A stretch of 53,872 nt of DNA from Rhizobiaceae bacterium (GTDB lineage Bacteria > Pseudomonadota > Alphaproteobacteria > Rhizobiales > Rhizobiaceae): NCBI GenBank assembly GCA_905339215.1, contig CAJPFN010000070.1:1-53872 (forward strand), written 5' to 3'. The translations under genes were made by a program, and so were the position numbers. The notes beneath the pieces were generated by a model, which made no database searches, was not told the DNA's origin, and saw only the letters and a program-made list of their open reading frames with translations. Shown piece after piece: positions 36,900-45,569 of the stretch; position 1 is the stretch's first letter, and each line of letters begins with the position of its first letter.

Positions 36900-38153
36900 C
36901 TAGTGCGCGATGCCGGAGCCGGCCGCCTCGTCGACCAGCCGGCCGGTGCGGAAGCGGTCGAGGTCGAAGGGACGGCTGATGTCGTGGTGCTCTCCGGTGG
37001 CGACGAGATGGGCGGTGAGCCAGCCGCCGGCGGGGATGGACTTGAAGCCGCCGGTGCCCCAGCCGCAGTTGAGATAGAGGCCGGGCAGTGGCGACGGGCC
37101 GATGATCGGCGAAGAGTCCGGGACGACGTCGACGATGCCCGCCCACTGGCGCATCATCTTCAGCTGCGCGAAGGCCGGGAACATCTCGAGCAGACCGGAA
37201 ATCACCGTTTGCTGCATCGGCGGGTTGCCGCGCTGGGCATAGGACGGGACGCGGTCGAGGCCGCCGCCGACGACTATCTCGCCCTTGTCAGACTGGAACA
37301 GATAGGTGCCGGTGCCCTGGTAGAGCACGACCGTGTCGAGGCAGGGCTTCACCGGTTCCGACACCATCGCCTGGAGCGAATAGGATCGCATCGGCAGGTC
37401 AAAACCGGCCTTCGCCGCGAGCACGCTCGAATGGCCGGCGACGGCGAGCGCAACGCTGCCGGCGCGGATCGGCCCCATTGTCGTCTCGACGCCGGCGCAG
37501 CGCCCGCCCTCGACGATGAAGCCAGTCACCTCGCAGCCCTGGATGATGTCGACGCCGAAGCGGTCGGCGGCGCGGGCATAGCCCCAGGCGACGGCATCGT
37601 GGCGGGCGACGCCGGCGCGGCCCTGGAAGGTGCCGCCGAAGATCGGATAGCGGGCTTCGTCCGTATCGTTGAGCAGCGGCGCCCTGGAAAGAACGCCGGT
37701 GCGATCGAGCAGCTCGGCGTCGGTGCCGTTGATCTGCATGGCGTTGACCAGGCGCGCCGCCATCTCCATCTCGCCCTCGGAATGGGCGACGGTGAGCACG
37801 CCGCGCTGCGAGAGCATGATGTTGTAGTTGAGCTCGCGCGACAGGCCCTCGTAGAGCTTCAGGGCGAAGTCGTAGAGCGCGACGCTCTCGGGATAGAAGT
37901 AGTTCGAGCGTATGGTGGTGGTGTTGCGGCCGGTATTGCCGCCGCCGAGCCAGCCCTTCTCGATGACCGCGACATCGGTCATGCCATGGTTCTTCGCCAG
38001 ATAGTAAGCGGTGGCGAGACCTTGGCCGCCGCCGCCGACGATGACGGCGTCGTAGGAAGCCTTCGGCATGGGCGATCGCCACGCCGGATGCCAGCCGGTA
38101 TGGCCGCGCAGGCCCTCGCGAAAGAGGCCGAAGGCCGAATAGCGCCGCGTCAA
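36900..38153 (-). CDS. soxB: sarcosine oxidase beta subunit
   Basis: A 417-residue flavoprotein that binds covalent FMN and FAD and oxidises sarcosine. After the family N-terminus YSAFGLFREGLRGHTGWHPAW it has VIVGGGGQGLATAYYLAK, EKGWLGGGNTGRNTTTIRSNYFY and LNCGWGTGGFKSIP. The start is taken as TTG at 38153: GGAGG lies a few bases upstream, and the result M-TRRYSAFGLF matches other SoxB. The open frame continues upstream but no ATG fits. It is the first gene of soxB-D-A. Confidence 0.94.
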   Translation of the reverse strand: MTRRYSAFGLFREGLRGHTGWHPAWRSPMPKASYDAVIVGGGGQGLATAYYLAKNHGMTDVAVIEKGWLGGGNTGRNTTTIRSNYFYPESVALYDFALKLYEGLSRELNYNIMLSQRGVLTVAHSEGEMEMAARLVNAMQINGTDAELLDRTGVLSRAPLLNDTDEARYPIFGGTFQGRAGVARHDAVAWGYARAADRFGVDIIQGCEVTGFIVEGGRCAGVETTMGPIRAGSVALAVAGHSSVLAAKAGFDLPMRSYSLQAMVSEPVKPCLDTVVLYQGTGTYLFQSDKGEIVVGGGLDRVPSYAQRGNPPMQQTVISGLLEMFPAFAQLKMMRQWAGIVDVVPDSSPIIGPSPLPGLYLNCGWGTGGFKSIPAGGWLTAHLVATGEHHDISRPFDLDRFRTGRLVDEAAGSGIAH

Positions 38154-38313
38154 CCTACCCCTCCGATCGCTATACCGTGCTCGTTTTTCTATGTATAGAC
38201 ATATACGCCAGTATGTCAGGGCGACAAATACGCCCCGCAATTCCGGAATCGCGCCAGCCAGGGGACTATAGCGCGTCGCGGCCGGCCGGAGGCCGCGAAC
38301 CTTTGGGCCAGCG
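38154..38313. promoter_or_regulatory. soxB promoter region with inverted repeats
   Basis: An AT-rich island carries GTATA-GACA-TATAC at 38193-38206 and an overlapping GACATA...TATGTC (38198-38203, 38212-38217). Either could be an operator for the sox genes. It separates soxB from the end of the TetR gene. Both lie on the minus strand, so soxB might also receive read-through. Confidence 0.45.
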
Positions 38314-38976
38314 TCACCACGCCGTGCGCGGACGCCCCTCGCCGCTCCCGCCGCGGCGAGGATCAAGAACGAAGGCCCTGAAATCAGCCAGTTCCGCGGT
38401 GTCCGCCTCGACGCCGGTGAGGCTGCGCAGATAGGCGGCGAGATGGGAGAGCCGCGTCTTCACCGGTTCGCGGATCTCGAGCACGTAGTAGCCGACCTGC
38501 ATCATGTAGAGGACGCGGGCGCGTACCAGCGCGTCTTCCTCGGCAAAGCCGTGGCGGCGATACATCGCACCGATGGCCGAAAGGCGTTCGGAATCGGCCT
38601 GGGCGACGGCATCGCGGACGTGTTCGTCGCGCCGCGCCCAGTCGCGGACGGCGAAGTCGAGCGCCGGATCGAACAGGCGCTCGTCTGCCCAGCATTCGAA
38701 GACGTTGAGCACGGCGCGCACGATCGTGACGGCCGGCCGTACGGCGCGCTCGACGATCGCAGCCGTGTTGGTGGCGCGCCAGCGGTCGAGCAGGCAGGCG
38801 AGCAGATCGTCGCGGTCGCGGAAATGCCAGTAGAAGCCGGAGCGCGAGACACCGAGGCGTTCGGCGAGGACGAGCACGCGCACACCCTCGACGCCGTCGG
38901 CGACCAGCGCTGCCAGAGCCGCATCCAGCCAATCCTGGCGTGTGACGCGGGCGACGGAACCGGTCGCTTCGCTCAT
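38314..38976 (-). CDS. TetR-family transcriptional regulator
   Basis: A 220-residue TetR-type repressor. The helix-turn-helix spans ~12-55 (RVLVLAERLGVSRSGFYWHFRDRDDLLACLLDRW). The C-terminal ligand domain carries MMQVGYYVLEIREPVKTRL and is not assignable to a ligand. The ATG at 38976 is chosen; 38994 would add six residues. It diverges from the MttB gene, with two palindromes between them, and lies upstream of soxB. It probably controls use of a methylated amine such as glycine betaine. The true inducer is unknown. Confidence 0.88.
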   Translation of the reverse strand: MSEATGSVARVTRQDWLDAALAALVADGVEGVRVLVLAERLGVSRSGFYWHFRDRDDLLACLLDRWRATNTAAIVERAVRPAVTIVRAVLNVFECWADERLFDPALDFAVRDWARRDEHVRDAVAQADSERLSAIGAMYRRHGFAEEDALVRARVLYMMQVGYYVLEIREPVKTRLSHLAAYLRSLTGVEADTAELADFRAFVLDPRRGGSGEGRPRTAW

Positions 38977-39036
38977 GTCGGCGGGCCTCTTCATATGGAA
39001 CGAATGACACGGCGGACCGCAGTGCGCAAGGTGCAT

Positions 39037-39073
39037 TGGACACATATGTCCACTGGCTGTACACTCATGTCCA
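39037..39073. promoter_or_regulatory. tandem palindromic operators upstream of the mttB-type gene
   Basis: Box 1 is TGGACA-CATA-TGTCCA at 39037-39052, a perfect palindrome arm pair. Box 2 is TGTACA-CTCA-TGTCCA at 39058-39073, the same with one mismatch. Their centres are 21 bp apart, two helical turns. They end 7 bp before the MttB start and 61 bp before the TetR start, so they likely bind the neighbouring TetR protein. Confidence 0.7.
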
Positions 39074-39080
39074 CGAGAGC

Positions 39081-40655
39081 ATGGCGCGTCAGTTGGCAAG
39101 ACGGAGCAGCACGGGAGGACGCATCAGCGAAGGCATCCGACGCGAGCGCCGGCGCAACCGGACCGGCGAGGAGGGCGCACGGCGGCCGGACTACCGGCGC
39201 CTGAAGAACCCGTTCCTGCCGCAGCCGGTCTTTTCCGACGACCGCGTCGCCGCCATCCATGACACCGCGCTGCGGGTGCTCGAAGAACTCGGCATGAAGG
39301 TGCTGTTGCCCGAGGCGCGGGCGCTCTACCGAGCCGCGGGCGCGCTCGTTGACGAGGCGACGCAGATGGTGCGCATCGGCCGAGATATCGTTGCCGCCGC
39401 GCTTGCCGTCGCACCCCGTTCCTTTTTGGCCCGCGCCGGCGATCCCGCACGCGACATCGCCTTCGAACTCGGCACGCTCGCCTTCCTGCCTGGCGCGGGC
39501 GCGCCCAACTGCACGGATCTCGAGCGTGGAAGGCGGCCGGGCACGCTGGCCGACTTCGTGGAGTTGCTGAAGCTGACGCAGGGGTTCGACGTGCTGCATG
39601 CCCTCGGCCCCTGCGTCGAGCCACAGGATGTCGACAACCGCTTTCGCCACTACGCGATGATGCACGCGCAGCTGACGCTCTCCGACAAACTGCCGTTCAT
39701 CTACGCGCGCGGCACGCCGCAGACGGAGGATTCGTTCGAGATGATCCGCCTGGCGCGCGGGCTCGACCGCGACGCGTTTGAAGCCGAGGTGCGCTGCTAC
39801 ACGGTGATCAACACCAATTCGCCTCGCCAGCTCGACATCCCCATGGCGCAGGGCATCATCGATTTCGCCCGCGCCCGCCAGGTCTCGGTGATCACGCCCT
39901 TCTGCCTCGCCGGCGCGATGGCGCCGGTGACGGTCGCGGGCGCACTCACCTTGCAGCACGCCGAGGCGATGGCCGGCATTACGCTCGCCCAGATCGCCAG
40001 GCCCGGCGCGCCGGTCGTCTACGGCAGCTTCTCTTCCAACGTCGACATGAAGTCCGGGGCGCCGGCCTTCGGCACGCCGGAGCATGTCAAGGCGACCTTG
40101 GGCGCAGGCCAGCTCGCTCGCCATCTCGGCCTGCCCTGGCGCTCGGGCGGCGGCAGCGCCGCCAATGTCGCCGACGCTCAGGCCGCGCACGAAACGCAGT
40201 TCGCCCTGTGGGGCAGCACGCTCGCCGGCGCGACGATATGCATCCACTCGGCCGGCTGGATCGAAGGCGGGCTCGGTTTCTCTTACGAAAAGATGATCAC
40301 CGATGCGGAGGCCCTGCAAACGATCGCCGAACTCTGCCTGTCAACGCCCGACGACGACGACGCCATCGGCTTCGACGCGATCGCCGAAGTCCAACCCGGC
40401 GGGCACTTCTTCGCCGCCGCGCACACGATGAGCCGCTACCGCACGGCATTCTACGAACCATTGGCCGCCGACTGGTCGAACTTCGGCGGATGGACGAGGG
40501 CCGGAGCAAAGACAGCGAGCGAGCGCGCCACGACGATCTGGCGCGAGAGGATCGCCTCGTTCACGCCGCCGATGGCCGCTGCGGCCGCTGCGCCGGCGCT
40601 CGACGCCTTCGTGGCTAAGCGGAGCGAGGCGGGCGGTGCGATGCCGGTGTCCTGA
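39081..40655 (+). CDS. MttB-family (trimethylamine methyltransferase-like) protein
   Basis: A 524-residue TIM-barrel methyltransferase of the MttB superfamily. Visible family text includes LEELGMKVLLPEARALYRAAGA, VINTNSPRQLDIPMAQGI, TPFCLAGAMAPVTVAGALTLQHAEAMAGITLAQ and GGSAANVADAQAAHETQFALW. No in-frame TAG is present, so it is a non-pyrrolysine member, the group that includes glycine betaine:corrinoid methyltransferase MtgB. It would move a methyl group from glycine betaine or a similar quaternary amine to a corrinoid protein, which is not in the window. Divergent TetR and soxBDA genes support a route to sarcosine. ATG at 39081 is preferred; 39036 would place the operators inside the gene. 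Confidence 0.87.
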   Translation: MARQLARRSSTGGRISEGIRRERRRNRTGEEGARRPDYRRLKNPFLPQPVFSDDRVAAIHDTALRVLEELGMKVLLPEARALYRAAGALVDEATQMVRIGRDIVAAALAVAPRSFLARAGDPARDIAFELGTLAFLPGAGAPNCTDLERGRRPGTLADFVELLKLTQGFDVLHALGPCVEPQDVDNRFRHYAMMHAQLTLSDKLPFIYARGTPQTEDSFEMIRLARGLDRDAFEAEVRCYTVINTNSPRQLDIPMAQGIIDFARARQVSVITPFCLAGAMAPVTVAGALTLQHAEAMAGITLAQIARPGAPVVYGSFSSNVDMKSGAPAFGTPEHVKATLGAGQLARHLGLPWRSGGGSAANVADAQAAHETQFALWGSTLAGATICIHSAGWIEGGLGFSYEKMITDAEALQTIAELCLSTPDDDDAIGFDAIAEVQPGGHFFAAAHTMSRYRTAFYEPLAADWSNFGGWTRAGAKTASERATTIWRERIASFTPPMAAAAAAPALDAFVAKRSEAGGAMPVS

Positions 40656-41028
40656 TCGCCTCGTGCAGCGGATCTCCGCGGTCGATTCGGTGGCGCAGGG
40701 GACGATTCGCGCCCGGAACGGGGCGATCCAGCCGCTCTGGCGACTCTTGCCCCTGCCTTCCGCGCGGGCAGATTACCGGTGCATGTTGCACTGCAAAACG
40801 GCAAAAGCGCCGTTTGCCCAATTCCCTTCCATTTTTTTGTATCATTTTCGCCACAGCAGCGACACATCGGAAGCCGGATCGCAGCGGCAAAGCGGCGGTG
40901 CTATTGAACCGACAAAGGATTTGCTGGAGAACTGGTGCGGTTCATTCGACGCCTATTCGAAGCCGGGGGACACTGGCATACCGGCCAGCGGGTGAATGAA
41001 GAAGAAATTCTCGACTGGAGATCGATTT
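40656..41028 (+). other. 373-bp gap upstream of porin 2
   Basis: No gene is recognised. A hairpin with arms AAACGGC (40796-40802) and GCCGTTT (40809-40815) may end the mttB transcript. It is followed by an AT-rich stretch with a T7 run near 40833, probably part of the porin promoter. The porin ribosome site is CTGGAG near 41015. Confidence 0.45.
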
Positions 41029-42114
41029 ATGAACATCAAGAGCTTCCTTCTCGGCTCCGCAGCGGCGCTGGTCGCGGTCAGCGGTGCGCGCGCGGCCGAC
41101 GCGGTCGTCGTGGCCGAACCCGAGCCCGTCGAATACGTCCGCGTCTGCGACGTCTATGGCGCCGGCTTCTTCTACATCCCGGGCACCGAGACCTGCCTCA
41201 AGATCGGCGGCTATGTACGCTATCAGATGAACTACAACAATCGTGACTGGACTGAAACGAATGTCGGCCCGCACAGCTACCGCTTCTGGAAGCTGGCTCG
41301 TTTCGCACCGACATTCGACGTGCGCTCGGGGACCGAGTGGGGCACGCTGCGTGCCTTCGCCGAGGTGGAGTTCGACTGGAACTCATATACTTGGGACGGT
41401 GCGGTTGGAACTGGTGCCGCACAGTCGACCAACCTTTACCAAGCCTATATCGAACTTCAGACCGGAACGGGATCGTTCCTCATTGGCAAGACCGATAATC
41501 CGTTCGCGCGCTTTCTCGACTACGGTGACGCTGCTGGTCCGCTTGAGGGCGATTACGGCGGGCAGCTCTTCAACAGCGGGGAAATTTCCTACACATTCAA
41601 TCCGGGTAACGGCTTCTCAGGTGTCATTGCGGTGGTCGAGGCGCAGACTGGGCTCTTCCAACCCAACGTTGAGGTTGGTGCCAAGTTCTCGCGGGACTGG
41701 GGCTCCTTCGGCGCGGTCGTCGGTTATGACGGCCCGAACAATGCATGGGGCGTAAAGGGCGTGGCCCGCGTTGCGTTCGATCCGGTTTCGCTCGGCGTGC
41801 ACGTGCTGTACAGCAGTAGCGAAGCTGGCGTCTACGGCGCGGCTCACCCCTTTAGTGGCTTCACGTCGCGCTGGTCGGTGCTGGCGCATGCTAGTATCAA
41901 GGCCACAGAGAAGGTGTCCGTCCTCGGCCACTTCCAGTGGTTCGACCGCACGTTGACTGGCGGTGTTATGCCGGGAACGTGGCGGGCCATGGGAGGCTTG
42001 TCGATCGACCCCGTCGCCGATCTCAATATCCGGCCGGAAGTTCGCTATACGCACGGCGTCGGCGGGAATGACAGCATTTGGGAAGGCGCGCTGCGCATCA
42101 CGCGCTACTTCTGA
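41029..42114 (+). CDS. outer-membrane porin (Omp2/porin_2 family), second copy
   Basis: A 361-residue porin, paralogue of the one at 1397-2443. Signal peptide MNIKSFLLGSAAALVAVSGA is followed by the same CDVYGAGFFYIPGTETCLKIGGYVRYQMNYN segment. The chain ends in ITRYF, the beta-barrel C-terminal signature. The first ~75 residues are almost identical to porin 1, including a 41-bp identical DNA stretch (41122-41162 against 2310-2350), while surface loops differ. Start MNIKS at 41029 is fixed by similarity. The two genes are in opposite orientation. Confidence 0.95.
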   Translation: MNIKSFLLGSAAALVAVSGARAADAVVVAEPEPVEYVRVCDVYGAGFFYIPGTETCLKIGGYVRYQMNYNNRDWTETNVGPHSYRFWKLARFAPTFDVRSGTEWGTLRAFAEVEFDWNSYTWDGAVGTGAAQSTNLYQAYIELQTGTGSFLIGKTDNPFARFLDYGDAAGPLEGDYGGQLFNSGEISYTFNPGNGFSGVIAVVEAQTGLFQPNVEVGAKFSRDWGSFGAVVGYDGPNNAWGVKGVARVAFDPVSLGVHVLYSSSEAGVYGAAHPFSGFTSRWSVLAHASIKATEKVSVLGHFQWFDRTLTGGVMPGTWRAMGGLSIDPVADLNIRPEVRYTHGVGGNDSIWEGALRITRYF

Positions 42115-42137
42115 TATCCTCCGGGCGGGGGACCAAG

Positions 42138-42165
42138 AACCCGGCGGGCGACCGCCGGGTTTTTT
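42138..42165 (+). terminator. Rho-independent terminator of porin gene 2
   Basis: AACCCGGCGG (42138-42147) pairs with CCGCCGGGTT (42152-42161) around a 4-nt loop and runs into six consecutive T (42160-42165). It is 24 bp after the porin stop and shares its stem sequence with the porin 1 terminator. Confidence 0.92.
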
Positions 42166-42227
42166 ATTGCCCGGCTTCGGGGGGCGCGGTATCTGCTGAC
42201 GCGCAGTTCGACCGCGGGGGAGCCGGA

Positions 42228-43394
42228 ATGACCAGCATTGCGAAGAGAGCGGCGATGTCGCTCGCCAACTGGCGGACGGCGCCGCACAATTCCTGGTCGT
42301 TCCAGCATGTCGTAGAGTTCGTGCCGACAGCGACGATCCAGTTGCGGACGCCCGATCGCGGGAAGGAAGCAGCCGCCGGATCGCTCGACGGCCTGAAGGT
42401 CTCCGACCGCGACGGACGGCCTGTCCCGCTCGAAACCCATTTCCGCGACAGCCACACCGAAGGCTTCGTCGCGCTGAAACACGGCGCCACCGTCGGCGAA
42501 TGGTACGGTGCCCATGCCGATCCTGACCTGCCGCACGTGGTGTTTTCCGTGTCGAAGTCGATCACGGCGGTTCTCGCCGGCATCGCCGCCGAAGACGGCA
42601 AGCTCGACCTCTCGGCGCCTGTGACGACCTATGTCCCGGAGGTCAGCGGTTCGGCTTATGGCGACGCCACGGTGCGCGACCTTCTCGACATGGTGGTCAG
42701 CATCGACTTCGACGAGGCCTATCTCGACGCCGACGGCGCCTTCGACCGCTACCGCCGGGCGATGCTGTGGAACCCGGCGCGCCCGGACCAAGCGGAAGAG
42801 AACATGGTCGGCTTCCTGTCGACCCTGCGCAAGGCCGGCCATCCGCACGGCGTGCGCTTCCACTATGTCTCTCCCAACACCGACATGCTCGGCCTGGTCG
42901 TCGAGCGCGCCGTCGGCGTTCGCTTTCCCGACTTCCTTGCGGACCGGCTGTGGGGACCGATGGGCGCCACCGGCAGTGCCTACGTCACGGTCGACCGTGC
43001 CGGCTCGTCGCGCGCGGCGGGCGGCATCTGCATCACCGTCGCCGACCTCGCCCGCCTCGGGCAGCTGATCCTCGATGGCGGACGGACGGCCGAGGGAGCG
43101 CAGGTGATCCCGACCGGCTGGATCGACGACATGCGCGCCAATGGCGACCGCCAGGCCTGGGTCGACGGCAATTTCTTCTACATGTTCCCCGAGGGCCGCT
43201 ACCGCTCCTGCTGGTACGACGTCGGCGACGGCCGCGGCTCCTTCTGCGCCATCGGCATCCACGGCCAGTGGCTGTGGGTCGACCCGACGAGCCGCGTCGT
43301 CCTGGCCAAGGTTTCGTCGCTGCCCGAGCCGAGCGACGACCCGACGGCGCTGCACGAGATCAGGGTGCTCGGCGAGATCGCGCGCATGCTATGA
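42228..43394 (+). CDS. serine hydrolase of the beta-lactamase / 6-aminohexanoate-dimer hydrolase family
   Basis: A 388-residue class C beta-lactamase-fold protein without a signal peptide. The catalytic SxxK is S107-V-S-K110 and the second-motif Tyr is probably Tyr213 in FHYVSPNTDMLG. SRAAGGICITVADLARLGQLILDGG and WLWVDPTSRVVLAKVSS are typical of NylB-like amide or ester hydrolases. It likely acts in the cytoplasm on a small amide or ester. A strong ribosome site (GGGGGAG) precedes ATG 42228. It is 63 bp upstream of an aminotransferase, so a shared role with an amino compound is possible. Confidence 0.85.
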   Translation: MTSIAKRAAMSLANWRTAPHNSWSFQHVVEFVPTATIQLRTPDRGKEAAAGSLDGLKVSDRDGRPVPLETHFRDSHTEGFVALKHGATVGEWYGAHADPDLPHVVFSVSKSITAVLAGIAAEDGKLDLSAPVTTYVPEVSGSAYGDATVRDLLDMVVSIDFDEAYLDADGAFDRYRRAMLWNPARPDQAEENMVGFLSTLRKAGHPHGVRFHYVSPNTDMLGLVVERAVGVRFPDFLADRLWGPMGATGSAYVTVDRAGSSRAAGGICITVADLARLGQLILDGGRTAEGAQVIPTGWIDDMRANGDRQAWVDGNFFYMFPEGRYRSCWYDVGDGRGSFCAIGIHGQWLWVDPTSRVVLAKVSSLPEPSDDPTALHEIRVLGEIARML

Positions 43395-43398
43395 CAGC

Positions 43399-43425
43399 GC
43401 CGGGCGGCCTTTCGGGCCGCCCGGC
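43399..43425. terminator. strong GC hairpin between hydrolase and aminotransferase
   Basis: An 11-bp perfect stem (GCCGGGCGGCC at 43399-43409, GGCCGCCCGGC at 43415-43425) with a 5-nt loop starts five bases after the hydrolase stop. There is no T-run, so it may protect the mRNA end or partly terminate. Confidence 0.45.
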
Positions 43426-43457
43426 CGCCTCCCTCCAGCCAGTCCAGGACGCCCAGG

Positions 43458-44564
43458 ATGATCCGCCCACCGCTCACGCCGCTCGTAGACTCGCTGCCCT
43501 CCTTCGTCCCGTTCGTCGGCCCCGAGGCGCAGGAGCGCGGCCGCGGCGCGTCGTTCCGCGCCCGCATCGGCGCCAACGAGAGCAGCTTCGGCCCGTCGCC
43601 GAAGGTGATCGCCGCCATGGCCGGGGCGGCGAAAGACATGTGGATGTACTGCGATCCGGACAACTACGACCTGAAGGCGGCGATCGCGGCGCATCTCGGC
43701 GTCGGCACCGAGAATGTCGTGGTCGGCGAAGGCATCGACGGCCTGCTCAACCTCGCCGTACGCATGTACGCACCGGCCGGCGCGGCCGTCGTCACCTCGC
43801 TCGGCGCTTATCCGACCTTCAACTTCCATGTTGCCGGCTTCGGCGCGAACCTGATCGCGGTTCCTTACGACCGCGACCGCGAGAACCTCGGCGGCCTGCT
43901 CGACGCGGTGAAGCGCAATGCCGCGCCACTCGTCTACCTCTCCAACCCGGACAATCCCATGGGCACATGGTGGGAGGCCGACGAGATCCGCCGTTTCGTC
44001 GAGGCCGTCCCCGAAACGACGATGGTGCTGCTCGACGAGGCCTATGGCGAGACCGGCCCGTCCTCCGCTCAGCCGGCGCTCGACGTGTCGCGGCCGAACC
44101 TGATGACCCTGCGCACCTTCTCCAAGGCCTACGGGCTCGCGGGTATCCGCTGCGGCTACGCTATCGGCGAGGCACAGGCGATCCGCGACTTCGAGAAGAT
44201 CCGCAACCACTACGGCGTCAACCGCATGGCGCTGGTCGCCGGCGAAGCGGCGATCGCCGACCAGGCCTGGCTGCAGGCGGTCGTCGGCAAGGTGGCGGCC
44301 GGCCGCGAGCGGATCGCGGCGATAGCCCGCGACAACGGGCTCGAGCCGATCGCTTCGGCGACCAACTTCGTCACCATCGACTGCGGCGCCGACGGGGCAT
44401 TTGCGCTGAAGGTGCTGCAAGAGATGCTCGCGCGCGACGTCTTCATCCGCAAGCCGATGGTGCCCGTGCTCGACCGCTGTATCCGCGTCAGTGTCGGCCT
44501 GCCACACGAACTCGACATCTTCGCCGAGGAACTGCCGAAGGCGCTCGCGGCGGCACGTGGCTGA
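43458..44564 (+). CDS. PLP-dependent aminotransferase, histidinol-phosphate-aminotransferase-like
   Basis: A 368-residue fold-type I class I/II aminotransferase. The N-terminus shows ANESSFGPSP, the middle YLSNPDNPMGT and LLDEAYGE, and the PLP lysine is Lys223 in FSKAYGLAGIRCGY. The arrangement is that of HisC, but it lies with a hydrolase and a LysR gene rather than his genes. A catabolic or secondary role with an aromatic or other amino acid is therefore as likely as histidine synthesis. Start MIRPPLTP at 43458. Confidence 0.87.
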   Translation: MIRPPLTPLVDSLPSFVPFVGPEAQERGRGASFRARIGANESSFGPSPKVIAAMAGAAKDMWMYCDPDNYDLKAAIAAHLGVGTENVVVGEGIDGLLNLAVRMYAPAGAAVVTSLGAYPTFNFHVAGFGANLIAVPYDRDRENLGGLLDAVKRNAAPLVYLSNPDNPMGTWWEADEIRRFVEAVPETTMVLLDEAYGETGPSSAQPALDVSRPNLMTLRTFSKAYGLAGIRCGYAIGEAQAIRDFEKIRNHYGVNRMALVAGEAAIADQAWLQAVVGKVAAGRERIAAIARDNGLEPIASATNFVTIDCGADGAFALKVLQEMLARDVFIRKPMVPVLDRCIRVSVGLPHELDIFAEELPKALAAARG

Positions 44565-44576
44565 ACCGGCCGTCCT

Positions 44577-45428
44577 TCAGCGGCCGATGGCGAGCACCTT
44601 GCCCAGGATCGCCAGCGCAACCGCGACTTCGCGGCGTTCCTCGGGTTCCTCGGCGCGCACCGCATAGGCCGGATAGGGAAAGGCCGGCGACTCGGGCACG
44701 ACGGCCAGCCGCCCCTCGGCGATCAGCGGCGCCACCATGCTGCGGCGGAAATAGCCGCGCCCGCCGGTGCCGAGCAGGTGGGCGAGCCCGAGCGGTCCGA
44801 AGTCGACGACCGTGCCGGCGGCGGCATGGAACCGTGCCTGACCGTGCAGCAGGGGGAAGGCCGGTCCCCAGTCGACGAAGATCGCCTCGGTCGAAGACGC
44901 CCCGACGGGCGCCGCGGCGCCGGGCGCGACCTGGACCAGCTGATCGTCGAGCACGCGCTCGACGACGAAGCCGGGCGCGAGCTGCGGGGCGTAGAGGATG
45001 GCGATGTCGAGCGCGCCGGAGCTAATGTCCTCGACCAGCTTCGCCGGTGCACCGACATGGGCATGGATCGCCAGTTCCGGCGCCTCGGCCTTCAGCGCCG
45101 CCATCCAGTCGGCGAGCAGCGGGCTCCATAGGCTAAGCTCGGCACCGATGCCGACGATGCCACTCTTACCTTCGGGCAAGGCCAGGCTCTGCCGCGCCCG
45201 TTCCCATACCTGGACGAACGTGCGCGCGTAGCGTTCGAACTCGATGCCGGCCGCAGTCAGCCGGGCGCCGTTGCGGTTACGCACGAAGAGCGGTCGGCCA
45301 AGTTCCTCCTCCAGCGTGCGAATGCGTGCGCTGACGGCCGTCTGCGACACGTTGAGCCGCTCGGCCGCTTTCAGGAAGCTGCCGAGGCGGGCGATCTCGA
45401 GGAAGGTTCTGGCGCGATCGATGTCCAC
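44577..45428 (-). CDS. LysR-family transcriptional regulator
   Basis: A 283-residue LysR regulator. The helix-turn-helix is at the N-terminus (ARTFLEIARLGSFLKAAERLNVSQTAVSARIRTLEEELGRPLFVRN) and a periplasmic-binding-like effector domain follows. The start is taken as GTG at 45428. GGAGG is 7 nt upstream and gives the usual short N-terminus (M-DIDRARTF); ATG at 45458 would add ten residues upstream of that site. It is convergent with the aminotransferase (12-bp gap) and divergent from the small membrane protein. Confidence 0.9.
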   Translation of the reverse strand: MDIDRARTFLEIARLGSFLKAAERLNVSQTAVSARIRTLEEELGRPLFVRNRNGARLTAAGIEFERYARTFVQVWERARQSLALPEGKSGIVGIGAELSLWSPLLADWMAALKAEAPELAIHAHVGAPAKLVEDISSGALDIAILYAPQLAPGFVVERVLDDQLVQVAPGAAAPVGASSTEAIFVDWGPAFPLLHGQARFHAAAGTVVDFGPLGLAHLLGTGGRGYFRRSMVAPLIAEGRLAVVPESPAFPYPAYAVRAEEPEERREVAVALAILGKVLAIGR

Positions 45429-45569
45429 TGGCGGCCTCCAGCCGGCTGCAAGCGGCATTCAGTGCAATATTATCGCATCATGTCCATAAAAGCTTTCATT
45501 ATTCCGATGCATACTTTTCGGCCATCCTGCGTTGTCCGATATGGACCGCGATGAGATCGGGAGGCGACG
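45429..45569. promoter_or_regulatory. divergent lysR / small-ORF promoter region
   Basis: An AT-rich 141-bp spacer. It contains the palindrome AAAGCTTT at 45489-45496 and nearby T-N11-A type combinations that could be LysR sites. No exact operator is claimed. Confidence 0.4.

Noticed and set aside
39036-39080. Upstream ATG for the MttB gene (adding 15 residues)
   Set aside because: It would place both palindromic operators in coding sequence and gives residues unlike the family.
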